64,000 nucleotides of DNA from Methanobacterium subterraneum. Its GTDB lineage: Archaea; Methanobacteriota; Methanobacteria; Methanobacteriales; Methanobacteriaceae. Below, in pieces: positions 29,485 through 39,236 of the stretch; the stretch's first letter is position 1, and each line of letters opens with the position of its first letter. The position numbers were made by a program, and so were the translations under genes. Under the pieces are notes generated by a model. It searched no databases and was not told the origin of the DNA. It worked only from the letters and a program-made list of their open reading frames with translations. The stretch is taken from contig NZ_CP017768.1 of NCBI RefSeq assembly GCF_002813695.1, positions 2,451,818-2,515,817 of the forward strand, written 5' to 3'.

Positions 29485-29961
29485 TTATTCCCTGATATTC
29501 AGTATTCCATAGATTAGCAGCCCAATCCCGGTTATAAATCCTAGAATATTAGGGTTCAAGTTGTAAAAGCCCACAATAATAAAAAGGAACCCGAATAGCA
29601 ATCCGAATATCCCAGCATATACCTTGTAAGTTTTTCTCTCACCCACCAGCAGGGCGATGATTCCGGTAATCAGCAACAGTATCCCGGTAATTATGTATGC
29701 CCATAAACCGAGATTTATTAGCCATGAAGTGTTAAACAGGAATGTTATCCCCATTATTATTCCAACTATTCCCACTAAAAAAGGGAATAACCATAGATCA
29801 TTGGATGTTCTTTCACTGAAGCCTAAAATGGTTAACCATACACCCATTCCCAGTATTAACAGTCCAGATATGAGGCCAAGGGTGGCAAGTCCCACTACCG
29901 GGGCGGTTATCATTATAATTGCCACTATTATTGCAATAATTCCCACTATTGTGTTTTTCAT
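29485..29961 (-). CDS. DUF308 (HdeD-like) membrane protein 1
   Basis: A 158-residue protein with about six short hydrophobic helices (IVGIIAIIVAIIMI, GLISGLLILGMGVWLTILGF and so on), typical of DUF308. E. coli HdeD is tied to acid resistance; function in archaea is unknown. Two paralogues are at 34416 and 35440. GAGGATGTTTACAA ribosome site; a perfect palindrome lies 45 bases upstream. Confidence 0.75.
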   Translation of the reverse strand: MKNTIVGIIAIIVAIIMITAPVVGLATLGLISGLLILGMGVWLTILGFSERTSNDLWLFPFLVGIVGIIMGITFLFNTSWLINLGLWAYIITGILLLITGIIALLVGERKTYKVYAGIFGLLFGFLFIIVGFYNLNPNILGFITGIGLLIYGILNIRE

Positions 29962-30005
29962 TTGTAAACATCCTCATTGATTTATTTACAGCTATCTAAT
30001 CCAAA

Positions 30006-30023
30006 TTCAAATTGTTATTTGAA
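30006..30023 (-). promoter_or_regulatory. Palindrome upstream of DUF308 gene 1
   Basis: TTCAAAT-TGTT-ATTTGAA is a perfect 7-bp inverted repeat with a four-base centre, placed where a promoter of the gene ending at 29485 should be. Architecture (AAAT-N4-ATTT) matches the palindrome at 35398, before a paralogue. Confidence 0.4.
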
Positions 30024-30134
30024 CTAAACAAGTTATTTAAACCTTTGCAACCTATTTCCATTGGAAAGAAACTAAGTATTAGTATTATCTTTTGTCCTTG
30101 GGTTATAATAAATTTAATGATAATTAAATCCGGT

Positions 30135-31505
30135 TTTTATTGGACACTGTCAAAAACTTGGGGGTTTTTGAAATTTGTGTTTTGATAAACAATTTGGTTA
30201 TCCTTGTTTAAACTCATTATTTCCTGAAATAAAAAACTAAAAACTTTTATAATAAGGGGAGCATAGTATTTTCTATGCTAAACAGAAAAATACTTGCTCC
30301 AATTGATAGTTTGTTTGATCAGAGTTATAAACTTTCCTATTTTTGTGAAGATTTATCGAAATATGAGGAAAATCATTTAAAATCGATTGAAAGAGATGAT
30401 AATGTATTTAATTCGTTGAATACTTGGTATAAAAAGGATATTTTTCATATTGAGGTGCTGGTTTCTTTTTGTCCGGAGTGTTTCAGTAAATCTGTGATTA
30501 AAAATGGAGTTAAAGAAAGAAAACTTTATTTTTATGATGAAGGAGTTGTTAACGCTGAAATTCAAATGTACAAGTGTAAAAAATGTGGTAAAAAGTTTAA
30601 AACAGATATATCAGACATTGTAGATGATAATAGTAACTTTTCAAATGAATTCAAAAAAATGCGTTGAATTAGCTGGTTTATTCTTGGGATCAATCCGTAA
30701 AATTGCTTATAAAATTAAAAAAGACACGGGGATCAGTGTTTCAAGGCAAACAATTGAAAACTGGATACTTGGATATGAAATCCCTAAAAAAGAAGTAAAA
30801 AATCTTTATAGTGGTTATTACATTTTTGACGTGGGGTGGATTAAGCTTAACGGCTTTTGGAATTACCGTTTCGCTTTATTCGACAGTAAACAGAATATTA
30901 TCGTTGCTGATGAAATATACTCCAAAGAGAATTCCACGAACATACAAAAGTTTTTAGAGGAATCCACCAGAAATCAAAAGAAAATAGCAATAACAAGCGA
31001 TTTAGATGAAAAATATAAACCCATAATTGAAGGATTAGAGTTTACGCATCAGTGGTGTTTATTTCATGTGTTTAAAAACATAAATAAGAAAATAAAAGAA
31101 TACATAAGAGATAATGAATTGTCTGATGATGAATTAGAGAATATAAGGCAAGAAAAACTAGAAATATTCAGTTTATTTAACAGTAAATCATTTAAAGAAG
31201 CTAGAACTCGAATGGATGAAATATTAAATCAAATAAAAGATTATTCAAAGGTTATTCAATCAATTATCATGGATTCGTTAATGCCTTACTTCAAAACATA
31301 CTTTTCGTACCTTTTAGATGAAAATATTGAACGAACTTCAAATAAATTGGAAAACCAATTCCAAAAAACCTTTCCTAAAAGTATTAAAAGAATAATGAAG
31401 ATTAAAAAAGGTGCAATGTCGCGAATAAATATCAGAATAGAAATCCTAAACCAGATAAAGGTTTTTGACTCTTAACCCCCAAGTTTTTGACAGAGCCTTT
31501 TATTG
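30135..31505 (+). mobile_element. ISM1-like insertion sequence, copy 1, with 8-bp target duplication
   Basis: The element spans 30143-31497 (1355 bp). Its ends are inverted: the left end holds CTGTCAAAAACTTGGGGGTT and the right end its complement. TTTTATTG occurs on both sides (30135-30142 and 31498-31505), the signature of insertion. The transposase type, 8-bp duplication and host group fit the ISM1 group of the ISNCY family known from Methanobrevibacter. It is almost identical to the element at 57205 apart from small lesions. Confidence 0.88.
30275..31475 (+). pseudogene. ISM1-like transposase, frameshifted copy
   Basis: The N-terminal 130 residues (zinc-finger part CPEC...CKKCGKKF) and the C-terminal 280 residues (HTH plus DDE-like core, ITSDLDEKYKPI) lie in different frames. 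Compared with the second copy, AAAGAAAAA has become AAAAAAA at 30653-30659, a loss of two bases; rejoining would need a +1 shift, which argues against programmed frameshifting. A second change turns FDVEWIK into FDVGWIK (base 30835) in the probable catalytic core. Both point to an inactive transposase. Confidence 0.85.
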
Positions 31506-31626
31506 GAACTCTAGAAATGCCTTTTATAACTTAACTCAAATAATTAGAGAACTTTATTAGTACTATAAAAAGATTAATATTATAAACTTAGATATGGGAG
31601 AAAATCTAGTTGGGAGATTTAGAAAA

Positions 31627-31953
31627 ATGCTTGTTTTAACCACACCGTCCATAGAGGGGAAGAAGATCGTTGAATATTATGGGTTAGTCACTGGAGAGTC
31701 CCTTTTAGGGGCAAATGTATATAAAGACATGTTTTCAGGTGTGAGGGATGTGGTGGGCGGTAGGACCTCTGCCTATGAAGAAGAACTTAAAAAAGCCAGA
31801 GAAGTGGCTTTAGAAAGTATGAAAGACAAAGCCACAGATAAAGGGGCAAATGCGGTTATTGGCACACGTCTGGCTTATCATAATCTGGGTGGGACCATGG
31901 GCAACACCATAATGGTCACTGTCTTTGGAACTGCAGTTTCCTATGAGGTATAA
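31627..31953 (+). CDS. YbjQ / UPF0145 family protein
   Basis: A 108-residue single-domain YbjQ protein ([59 protein letters not shown], ending in [12 protein letters not shown]). The fold forms pentameric rings; function unknown, sometimes listed as heavy-metal binding. ATG 31627 fits the family N-terminus and has GGGAGATTTAG upstream; an in-frame ATG at 31594 would add 11 residues. Followed by a gene with a second copy of the domain. Confidence 0.75.
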   Translation: MLVLTTPSIEGKKIVEYYGLVTGESLLGANVYKDMFSGVRDVVGGRTSAYEEELKKAREVALESMKDKATDKGANAVIGTRLAYHNLGGTMGNTIMVTVFGTAVSYEV

Positions 31954-32044
31954 AATCTAATGGAGCATGAAAAGGCAATTAGTAAAAAACTGATCACTTA
32001 AATTTTATTTCATTGAACTTCAGCATGTTTAGGAAGGGATAGGC

Positions 32045-32887
32045 TTGTTTGTATCGGTATTAAATTTTTTAAAAGATAAACGCTGGGCTTTTTTTGCTAT
32101 ACTCATAGGATTCGCTGCCGGATTTTTATCCGCCTTGATCTGCGTGGTATGGGAACTTAAAATCTTCGGGTTTAACATACTGTTCATTGTATCTCCACTA
32201 ATAGCTGGGTTTGTGGAAACCTACATAGCTCAACGAACATACGGTAAGAGCACTGGGGCAATCAGTGCACTTTTAATATTTCTATTTATAAATGCCTATG
32301 CTTGGCTTTTCCCCCAGGACCCAATTGTGCTCAACTTCTTTACACTGGGAGGTCTGGCACTGATGATACAGGCAGCATTCCCCATACTCATTAATTATCT
32401 CATCTTCGTGGTTTTTTTGGGAGTTTTAACCTATGCCATTGGTTATTTGGGGAACCTGTTATCCAAGGCCACCAACAAGGTCCGTAGGAAAACTCCTGAA
32501 GGAGAATTAACAGATATTCCTGAGGATGAATCAGAAAATTTGTTAAACAGCCCACAATTGAGTTTTATGGATGATCTGGAGGTTCCACTGGTATCATTAC
32601 CTCATCTGGATGGTGGGAAGATCACCAAGCATGTTGGTCTGGTAGTTGGAGAAGCCTTTGTGAAAGAAAATTCAGAAGGTACTTCTAAATTGTCTAAAAA
32701 ACCACAGTTAAATGGCATGAGTTTAAATGAAGCTAAAGAATCTGCTTTGCTTGAAATGCTCGATAATGCTTATGCAATGGGTGCTAACTCTGTGGTCGAA
32801 GTTTTAATTGATTATAATGCAATTGGGGGTTTTAAAGGTAGCTCAATTATAGTTACTGCCACTGGAACTGCGGTGGTTTGCCAGTGA
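32045..32887 (+). CDS. Membrane protein with C-terminal YbjQ domain
   Basis: A 280-residue protein: four to five membrane helices (residues about 12-140), a charged linker ([21 protein letters not shown]) and a C-terminal YbjQ-type domain ([53 protein letters not shown]). It thus looks like a membrane-anchored form of its upstream neighbour. TTG start at 32045 after GGAAGGGAT. Confidence 0.7.
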   Translation: MFVSVLNFLKDKRWAFFAILIGFAAGFLSALICVVWELKIFGFNILFIVSPLIAGFVETYIAQRTYGKSTGAISALLIFLFINAYAWLFPQDPIVLNFFTLGGLALMIQAAFPILINYLIFVVFLGVLTYAIGYLGNLLSKATNKVRRKTPEGELTDIPEDESENLLNSPQLSFMDDLEVPLVSLPHLDGGKITKHVGLVVGEAFVKENSEGTSKLSKKPQLNGMSLNEAKESALLEMLDNAYAMGANSVVEVLIDYNAIGGFKGSSIIVTATGTAVVCQ

Positions 32888-32890
32888 GAC

Positions 32891-33562
32891 TTATGATTTA
32901 CTCTCAGATGAATAAAGTTCGATTATTCCGTATTCCAGCCTATAAGCCTCCTTAAAGAATTCATGGAATGAATTTTGGCTGCTGGTCATAAGAATGGTGA
33001 TGGTTTCCATTTTTTCTAAAAGTTCTAAGAAATTCTCAGTTGCCTTTAGATCCAGTTCTGCGGTGGGCTCATCAGCGAGTAAGATGGAGGGATTGTTTAC
33101 CAGGGAACGGGCCAGTGCAACTTTTTGTTCTTCCTCAATGGATAGATTATCAGGGAACCGGTTCCAATTATCCACTTCCACTTTTTCCAGTAATTCCATG
33201 GCCCTATTTCTATCAGATGATACCATGGGAAGCAACACATTTTCAAGAATCGTAAGGTGAGGTAGAAGATTAGCTCTGCGAAAAATAAATCCAACTTCAT
33301 TTCTAATCAGTTTTGAACGTTGATCTTCACTCAAATCAAGGGTTGAAATTCCTTTAACCCTAATATCCCCTGCACTGGGTCTTTTGATAAGGCCTGCCAG
33401 ATGGATCAGGGATGTTTTACCTGCTCCGGAGGGACCATATACCAGGGTATGGGTGCCGGAGGTAAGTGTAAATGATAAACCTTTAAGGGCCGACACTTCC
33501 ATCCCACCCTTCTCATACACCTTATTAACATCTTTAAATGTTAAAATTTCCTCAGTAGCCAC
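32891..33562 (-). CDS. ABC transporter ATP-binding protein (LolD/MacB type)
   Basis: A 223-residue ATPase with Walker A GPSGAGKT, Q-loop region LIRNEVGFIFRRANLLPHLT, and Walker B ILLADEPTAELD. The signature motif, normally LSGGQ, reads LSIEEEQ, and the usual switch histidine region is SSQNSFHEF. It starts at GTG 33562 inside the end of the permease gene (11-base overlap) after GGAGGAGGC. Partner of the FtsX-type permease; substrate unknown. Confidence 0.82.
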   Translation of the reverse strand: MATEEILTFKDVNKVYEKGGMEVSALKGLSFTLTSGTHTLVYGPSGAGKTSLIHLAGLIKRPSAGDIRVKGISTLDLSEDQRSKLIRNEVGFIFRRANLLPHLTILENVLLPMVSSDRNRAMELLEKVEVDNWNRFPDNLSIEEEQKVALARSLVNNPSILLADEPTAELDLKATENFLELLEKMETITILMTSSQNSFHEFFKEAYRLEYGIIELYSSESKS

Positions 33563-34256
33563 AGAGAAAAGCCTCCTCCACTGTTATTTGGGAGGTAAAC
33601 CATGCGGGATAAAGTCCAAGAATAAGACTGAGCAGGGTGGTAATAATGATGGTGCTTAGGACTAACCAAAATGGTAGTAGCGTGTTAAACAAACCCGGCT
33701 CGAAAAAGGTGGATAATACCCAGATACCTACACTTCCAATGATAACTCCAATTATGGATCCAATTAACCCTAGTAATCCTGCTTCAAGGGTGGAACTTAT
33801 AAGAATTTGTCTTTTTGTAAATCCCATACATTTAAGAAGACCAATCTCTCGCTTTCTCTCTGAAAGGTTGAAGCCCATGGTGTTCATAATTCCCAAAACA
33901 CCAATCAAAAGGGCAACACTGGCTAATCCATCTAAAATATAAACTACATTAAGAAGAAGATTTTCTAAACGAATTACCAGTTGGTTTTCTGTAAATGAGG
34001 TTCCTAAAAAAGAGTTTAAATAATCAATTGCTGTTAAAGCTAAGTTGGTCTGGTTGTTAGTTCCTGATGTCTGGTTGGTTTCCCCTATTATTTCCCCAGT
34101 GGTTGTTCCTGATTTTTCAATAAAACTACTAATCCCCAACCCTGAACTTACCAGAATAAGTAATATTATAACTCCCAGTGAGATTCTCAAAACAGTGGAA
34201 AGATTACGCAAACGATTACGCCGTAAATTTTTCCAGGATAAGGCATATATTCCCAT
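33552..34256 (-). CDS. Small FtsX/MacB-type ABC permease
   Basis: A 234-residue permease with an N-terminal helix (LRISLGVIILLILVSSGLGI), an unusually short, Asn/Thr-rich external part (about residues 47-100) and three C-terminal helices, including the ERKREIGLLKCMGFTKRQI coupling motif. Usual members are about 400 residues with a large external domain. Complete start (GAGCTGATTAA) and stop suggest a minimal form rather than a fragment. Confidence 0.78.
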   Translation of the reverse strand: MGIYALSWKNLRRNRLRNLSTVLRISLGVIILLILVSSGLGISSFIEKSGTTTGEIIGETNQTSGTNNQTNLALTAIDYLNSFLGTSFTENQLVIRLENLLLNVVYILDGLASVALLIGVLGIMNTMGFNLSERKREIGLLKCMGFTKRQILISSTLEAGLLGLIGSIIGVIIGSVGIWVLSTFFEPGLFNTLLPFWLVLSTIIITTLLSLILGLYPAWFTSQITVEEAFLCGY

Positions 34257-34415
34257 TTAATCAGCTCGTTGTGTGTTAAATTCACCAGATTATCTATTTG
34301 AGTTTGGTTTTAAGAAATATCATTAGGAGAGTTTAAAAAAATACCTTGAAGCATTCTGTTTTTTTAAAAGACATAAATGGAAATTAAGTGTTGAGGCTTG
34401 TTTAAGCTGGTTTTT

Positions 34416-34934
34416 TTATTCTAATGTATCGGTACTAATTTCTGCTGCAGGTTTAAATATTTCAAATATTCCACTGATTATTAGCCAGATACCAATTAAG
34501 GCTGCTAAATAGAATGGATTCCAGGCGTATAATCCTAAAATTATGTATATAATACCCATTAAAATTCCCAGAACACCTACTCCTTTGGCAGATCCTCCTT
34601 CTCCGGAAAACAGGGTAATCACACCAGACATAAATAGGAAAAACCCGGCTAAATACAGTATAAAGCTAGCTAAGAAACTTAATTCAACTATGTTTCCTAC
34701 CAGTCCTATTCCAGCAATTATGGCAATAATTCCCAGGATTAAATTGAGAATACTAGTTCCTTTGTTGATTTTCCACCCGGAAAATCCTTGAACCAGGAAC
34801 CAGATGCCTAAAGCAAGTACTCCGAGTCCTGCTAGGATGCTAACTGTGAAAATACTTATCATTGGAAACGCAATTACTATAAAACCTAAGATAATTGCTA
34901 CAACTCCTAATAAAAGATTTTTGTTTTCAGCCAT
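34416..34934 (-). CDS. DUF308 (HdeD-like) membrane protein 2
   Basis: A 172-residue six-helix DUF308 protein, start set at ATG 34934 behind GGAGGTTTGATAAAA. It shares the LGVVAIILGFIVIAFPM opening and the closing FYLAALIGIWLIISGIFEIF with the paralogue at 35440, to which it is divergent. Function unknown. Confidence 0.75.
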   Translation of the reverse strand: MAENKNLLLGVVAIILGFIVIAFPMISIFTVSILAGLGVLALGIWFLVQGFSGWKINKGTSILNLILGIIAIIAGIGLVGNIVELSFLASFILYLAGFFLFMSGVITLFSGEGGSAKGVGVLGILMGIIYIILGLYAWNPFYLAALIGIWLIISGIFEIFKPAAEISTDTLE

Positions 34935-34952
34935 TTTTATCAAACCTCCCAC

Positions 34953-35439
34953 AAGTTCATAACAAGCCCCATACGCCTTTCTTTTTATAGTTAATGTTAT
35001 AAGTTTTTTTCATAAGAATAGCTGGTAATATCAGATATTATCATCATTTACTGGTTTTACAAAAAAATGTATACTATCAATCTTAAAATAACGCTATTAA
35101 TTGGTAAAAATTATCGTATTAATAACATATTCTGGTTGAATTTTAAAATTTAATTAAATGTACAACATTTATCTTTAATCCAGAAGAACCACAGCCATCA
35201 GAAAATAATAATTCGAGTAAGGGATATTAATCTGATAGAATGCCATTTTTTATTTAAATAACAGATTATAGAGTTATTTTTTTAATTAAACCTTATTTCA
35301 TATTTTTATATTGAGTTTTAAAGATTATTGATGGTTTTTTTATTGGATGTTAATAGTAAATAACAATATTTTTATACATTCAAAGATAAATTTTCTATGG
35401 TTAAATATGGATTTAACCAAAAATTAATGGAGGAGTTTG
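34953..35439. promoter_or_regulatory. Divergent spacer between two DUF308 genes, with palindromes
   Basis: 487 AT-rich bases without a gene. Two perfect palindromes stand out: TAATATC-A-GATATTA at 35026-35040 on the side of the leftward gene, and TGGTTAAAT-ATGG-ATTTAACCA at 35398-35419 on the side of the rightward gene. A TATA-like ATATTTTTATAC near 35367-35379 places the second palindrome at the expected transcription start, a good place for a repressor. Confidence 0.45.
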
Positions 35440-35919
35440 ATGAAAAACCCTGTATTAGGTATTTTAGCAATAGTTCTTGGTTTAATTGTGTTAGCGTTTC
35501 CACTGGCAGGCCTTGTGGCCGCAAGTGTGTTGACGGGCTTTGTAGTATTGATGATTGCTATCTGGCTTTTAGTTGTAGGTGGATCCCAGATGGAGGTAAG
35601 TAAAAGTGCGGGGATAATGAACCTTATCCTGGGTATAATAGTCCTTATCGTAGGAATCGGCCTTATATTCAGCCCAGCGCTGTTCGCATTCTTAGCAGGA
35701 TTCTTATTATACTTGGCAGGAATTTTCCTGATACTTGCAGGAATAATATCCCTGGCATCCCGTAGTGAATTCAAAAACGCCACATGGGCGGGTATCCTTG
35801 GAATAATACTGGGTATCATCTACATAATTCTGGGAACATTCGCCTTTGACCCCATATACCTGGGGGCTTTAATTGGTGTCTGGTTAGTAATAAACGGTAT
35901 ATTTTCTCTACTTGAGTAA
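35440..35919 (+). CDS. DUF308 (HdeD-like) membrane protein 3
   Basis: A 159-residue protein with six hydrophobic helices (NPVLGILAIVLGLIVLAFPLAG, IMNLILGIIVLIVGIGLIF, YLGALIGVWLVINGIFSLL). GGAGGAGTTTG leads directly to the ATG. Third paralogue of the family in six kilobases; function unknown, perhaps stress related by analogy to HdeD. Confidence 0.77.
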   Translation: MKNPVLGILAIVLGLIVLAFPLAGLVAASVLTGFVVLMIAIWLLVVGGSQMEVSKSAGIMNLILGIIVLIVGIGLIFSPALFAFLAGFLLYLAGIFLILAGIISLASRSEFKNATWAGILGIILGIIYIILGTFAFDPIYLGALIGVWLVINGIFSLLE

Positions 35920-36007
35920 ATCTGTTACTTATTAACAACTAAAATACAAGAAATAGGCCCTTTAAAAAAAGTGGAAATTAGTTACCCTATATAAATTCTT
36001 CATTTTT

Positions 36008-36859
36008 CTATTTTTCTTTTTTATTCAGGAGCTCTTTAATTTCATTTATTTCTGACTTGATATCATCCAAATCAGTTTCAATGCCTTTAACCTGTTCTTC
36101 TTTAACAATTTTTGATTCCAAGTTGTTTACTTGGGTTTCTAATTTTTTAACGTAATCAACACTTTTTTTGGCAAGTTTTTCCCGGTCTTCGCGTAGTTTA
36201 TCCATTAAAGAAGAAGTAGTAGCTGCCGTTAACAGGCTAGAAATACCGATGGCACTAACCATGGCAATCACCCCAATTAAACGTCCCCAATGGGTGATGG
36301 GAACCACATCCCCGTAACCAACAGTGGTGATGGTTTGGATAACATACCATAATGAATCCTCATAGGTGCTAACTTCGGGATTAACTCCAGTTTCCAGTAA
36401 GAAAAATGATATTGAGCAGACTAAAAGCACAACTACAAAGAATGCAAATCCATAAACCAGTTTACTTTTAGAAACAAACTTATCTACGGCTTTACCTACC
36501 TGACGAGCGGCCATCAGCAAGGTCACTACTTTAATCAATGCGAGAATATTAAGAAGGATTGAAGATGAATCCAGATTTAAAATAATTATTCCAAGAAAAT
36601 AAAATGGTATAATTGCTATAATGCCATTCCAGTTCCTTTTCAAATATCCTTCTTTTGATTTACTTCTACGGCGCTGGACCCAGTATCCGAATAAAAGCAG
36701 AGCACTGGTTACTAAATCAAAATAAGCAATATATGTATATGAATCTATTCTAATTGGCAGAAAAACACTGATAAATAGTAGTAAACTGTCTAAGAATACG
36801 AAGGCCAGGAGAATTACTTCCATGACCAGTTCCAGTTTACGACTAAGGTCATAATTCAT
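36008..36859 (-). CDS. Potassium channel with coiled-coil tail
   Basis: A voltage-gated-like K+ channel of about 283 residues: several N-terminal helices, then pore loop with selectivity filter TITTVGYGDVVP between two helices, and a long C-terminal coiled coil (VDYVKKLETQVNNLESKIV onward) that likely assembles the tetramer or binds a regulator. No RCK domain and no regular Arg voltage sensor are visible. Start uncertain: 36859 has AAGTGAAATC, 36880 is the alternative. Confidence 0.85.
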   Translation of the reverse strand: MNYDLSRKLELVMEVILLAFVFLDSLLLFISVFLPIRIDSYTYIAYFDLVTSALLLFGYWVQRRRSKSKEGYLKRNWNGIIAIIPFYFLGIIILNLDSSSILLNILALIKVVTLLMAARQVGKAVDKFVSKSKLVYGFAFFVVVLLVCSISFFLLETGVNPEVSTYEDSLWYVIQTITTVGYGDVVPITHWGRLIGVIAMVSAIGISSLLTAATTSSLMDKLREDREKLAKKSVDYVKKLETQVNNLESKIVKEEQVKGIETDLDDIKSEINEIKELLNKKEK

Positions 36860-37002
36860 GATTTCACTTGTTAGTACCATCAAATATTTTTTTCTATTAC
36901 CCTTTTTGCAACCTATTTCAAAACTTGGAAGACTAGAGCCCTAAAAAATATTAAGTCAGTATTTATTTTTTGCTTGATATTTCTAATCTTCCCAACATTA
37001 AT

Positions 37003-38976
37003 TCAATTCATTTCCCGGTATCTTTTTAAGGCACCGGTTTTAAGGCCCAATTCCACTCCTTCCTGGATGAATTTAACATCGCTAATGATCCAGTCCAGAT
37101 AGTTTTCCAGATAGAGTGGAACACCCTCAACACCGTGATATTTATCAACATTTGCGTGGGGAAGTACCACACTTTTATCCACTGAAAGAGCCAGTTCATT
37201 CAATGCATCCATTAACTGTTCTTTAAAACGGGAAATATTTGGTAAAGAAACTCCTGATTCAATTAAAGTTGCCAGGGCAGAAATATCAGCGGCTAACTTC
37301 CGGTTGGTTGCCCCGAGTTCATTGTAAAATGACACATCATCGCCCACATCGTTAAAGGTGTCATTCACTTTTTTAATTGCAGATTCTAGGTTTTTATCTT
37401 CTAACATGTATTTCCTGAAAGTGGTAACCGCATGCTCATGATTGTAAACCACATCTTCACTGGGAATAACTGCATTCACATATTCCCGGTTGGCACCAAT
37501 GGTTCTGGCAATCTGCCCTGGCAGATCCACGGTCATCCGGCTGGGTAAGATTAGGTATGCACAAATGAATGCTAAAATCGCCCCTATGGATATGTCAATT
37601 ATTCTGGCAACTGCATTTTCAAATACGGTTCCAGTGGGCCAGACCAGTACTACAAAGATGGTCATGGCCATTACTGAAAGTCCCATATAGGTGGGATAGA
37701 ATGCCCGGAATAAGAATAGCATTATAAACGCTATCCAAACTAACATCTGGTGGGGGAAGAAGAACCCAAGGGCAATAGCAAGGAGAATTGCTGTAAAATT
37801 AAATGAAACTCTGGAAATCATATTGTTTAAGGTACTGGTCACGTCTGGCTTAATGATAATGAGAATACCCATGGTTACCCATATAGCACTTCGCTCATGA
37901 GTTAAGTACACTACCATGAGTCCCAGGGTCATGGCCAGGGTGAAACGCAGAGCATGACGTATGTACATATTACGAAGATTGAAGTTAGCCTTTAAAACTT
38001 CCTGAAGAGAGTTCCGGGGTGATTCTATTCTCAGTTTATTGGAAGATGTCTCTTCTTCAGCCAGTAACTCTTTCACCCTTCTAAACAAGCTACTCATGTC
38101 CTGAGCCACATCTAAAACAGCATTCATACTTTGATCATTGGCAGTTTCCTGTAGTTTCAATATTTTTTCATCTACAGGTTCCAGATCAAACTCATTTTCA
38201 TGATTAGTAATACTCCTGGCAATTTTCAAACTGTTTTGGCTGGCAATTTCCATGAAACTCTGGAAAATGTCTTTCGATTCACCTGATAAGCGGGATAAAA
38301 TTAGTTCTCCATATCCTCGGAATCCATTAAGATAAGTTCCCATCCTGAAAAGTTCATAACTTCTCCTAGAAAGAGGAACACCAGATAATGCATATCTTGT
38401 TAATAAAACTTTTTCCAGGGGTGTTCTGGGGTTATAAGGGGATGCTACCATTTTTAAAATATCATCTTTCCGGTGAATTAACTTGGGAATAAATAGAATA
38501 GATGCAACCAGGTAGGCTAAGACTATGTAAAGTCCCCAGTCAAGGGGTGGGGCGTTTTTGTTCACCAGCAAAACTGACATGAAGTAACCGGTGAATACCA
38601 TAAATCCAAATAAACCTGCAGTTTCGCTAAAGATATACAGGGAAATACTAAAGAACGCCCAGACTACTGTAAAAAATAAGAAAACAGGCAGACTTGAAAG
38701 TGCAAGGGAAGAACTTACAAATGCCAATAACGTCATTAGAAAGCCTGCCAAAGCTAGGGGGATGATCTTACGTAAAGGTAGTGGCAGATCTATTATTATA
38801 GTTGCCATAAGGGTGATGAACATAACTGCCAGTAAACCCTCATCAAAACCTAAATATCGGGCTATTAATACAGCTAAAACCATTAAAATGATGGATCTAG
38901 CTGCTAGTTTCCATTGGGGACTACCAGTAGGTTTTGAAAGTATCTTTAACTTGCCCATGAAACCCTTCTTTTCCAT
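37003..38976 (-). CDS. FUSC-family membrane protein
   Basis: About 657 residues with two blocks of five to six membrane helices (about 25-175 and 350-480) separated and followed by long helical soluble regions, the layout of FUSC/aromatic acid exporter-like proteins. The second block with LRFTLAMTLGLMVVYLTHERSAIWVTMGILIIIKPDVTSTL carries the FUSC signature. Substrate unknown. ATG 38976 preceded by GAGTG; a GTG two codons upstream is possible. Confidence 0.8.
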   Translation of the reverse strand: MEKKGFMGKLKILSKPTGSPQWKLAARSIILMVLAVLIARYLGFDEGLLAVMFITLMATIIIDLPLPLRKIIPLALAGFLMTLLAFVSSSLALSSLPVFLFFTVVWAFFSISLYIFSETAGLFGFMVFTGYFMSVLLVNKNAPPLDWGLYIVLAYLVASILFIPKLIHRKDDILKMVASPYNPRTPLEKVLLTRYALSGVPLSRRSYELFRMGTYLNGFRGYGELILSRLSGESKDIFQSFMEIASQNSLKIARSITNHENEFDLEPVDEKILKLQETANDQSMNAVLDVAQDMSSLFRRVKELLAEEETSSNKLRIESPRNSLQEVLKANFNLRNMYIRHALRFTLAMTLGLMVVYLTHERSAIWVTMGILIIIKPDVTSTLNNMISRVSFNFTAILLAIALGFFFPHQMLVWIAFIMLFLFRAFYPTYMGLSVMAMTIFVVLVWPTGTVFENAVARIIDISIGAILAFICAYLILPSRMTVDLPGQIARTIGANREYVNAVIPSEDVVYNHEHAVTTFRKYMLEDKNLESAIKKVNDTFNDVGDDVSFYNELGATNRKLAADISALATLIESGVSLPNISRFKEQLMDALNELALSVDKSVVLPHANVDKYHGVEGVPLYLENYLDWIISDVKFIQEGVELGLKTGALKRYREMN

Positions 38977-39236
38977 TTGCACACTCGAACTTGATTATAT
39001 GGGAAAATTTACAGTTTATTGTTAAATCTTGGTTTATAGTTTAATTATTTTTATTTTTCATTCAATTCTTATTAAATGTTAGATTTATTGTTCATTACAG
39101 ATAGTAAGAAAATGTCTAAAGTAAATAGACTTATTCTTAAAAAATACTTCATTAATCAGTTAAAATAAGTTAATCACCTTAAAAATCAGTCTTCTTGGCG
39201 AATACTTTTTAAGTGATGGAAAATAAAATTTAAGTT

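Noticed and set aside
30650..30662. Programmed frameshift in ISM1-like copy 1
   Set aside because: Copy 2 encodes the same region in one frame, and copy 1 would need a +1 shift after a two-base loss; mutation is simpler.
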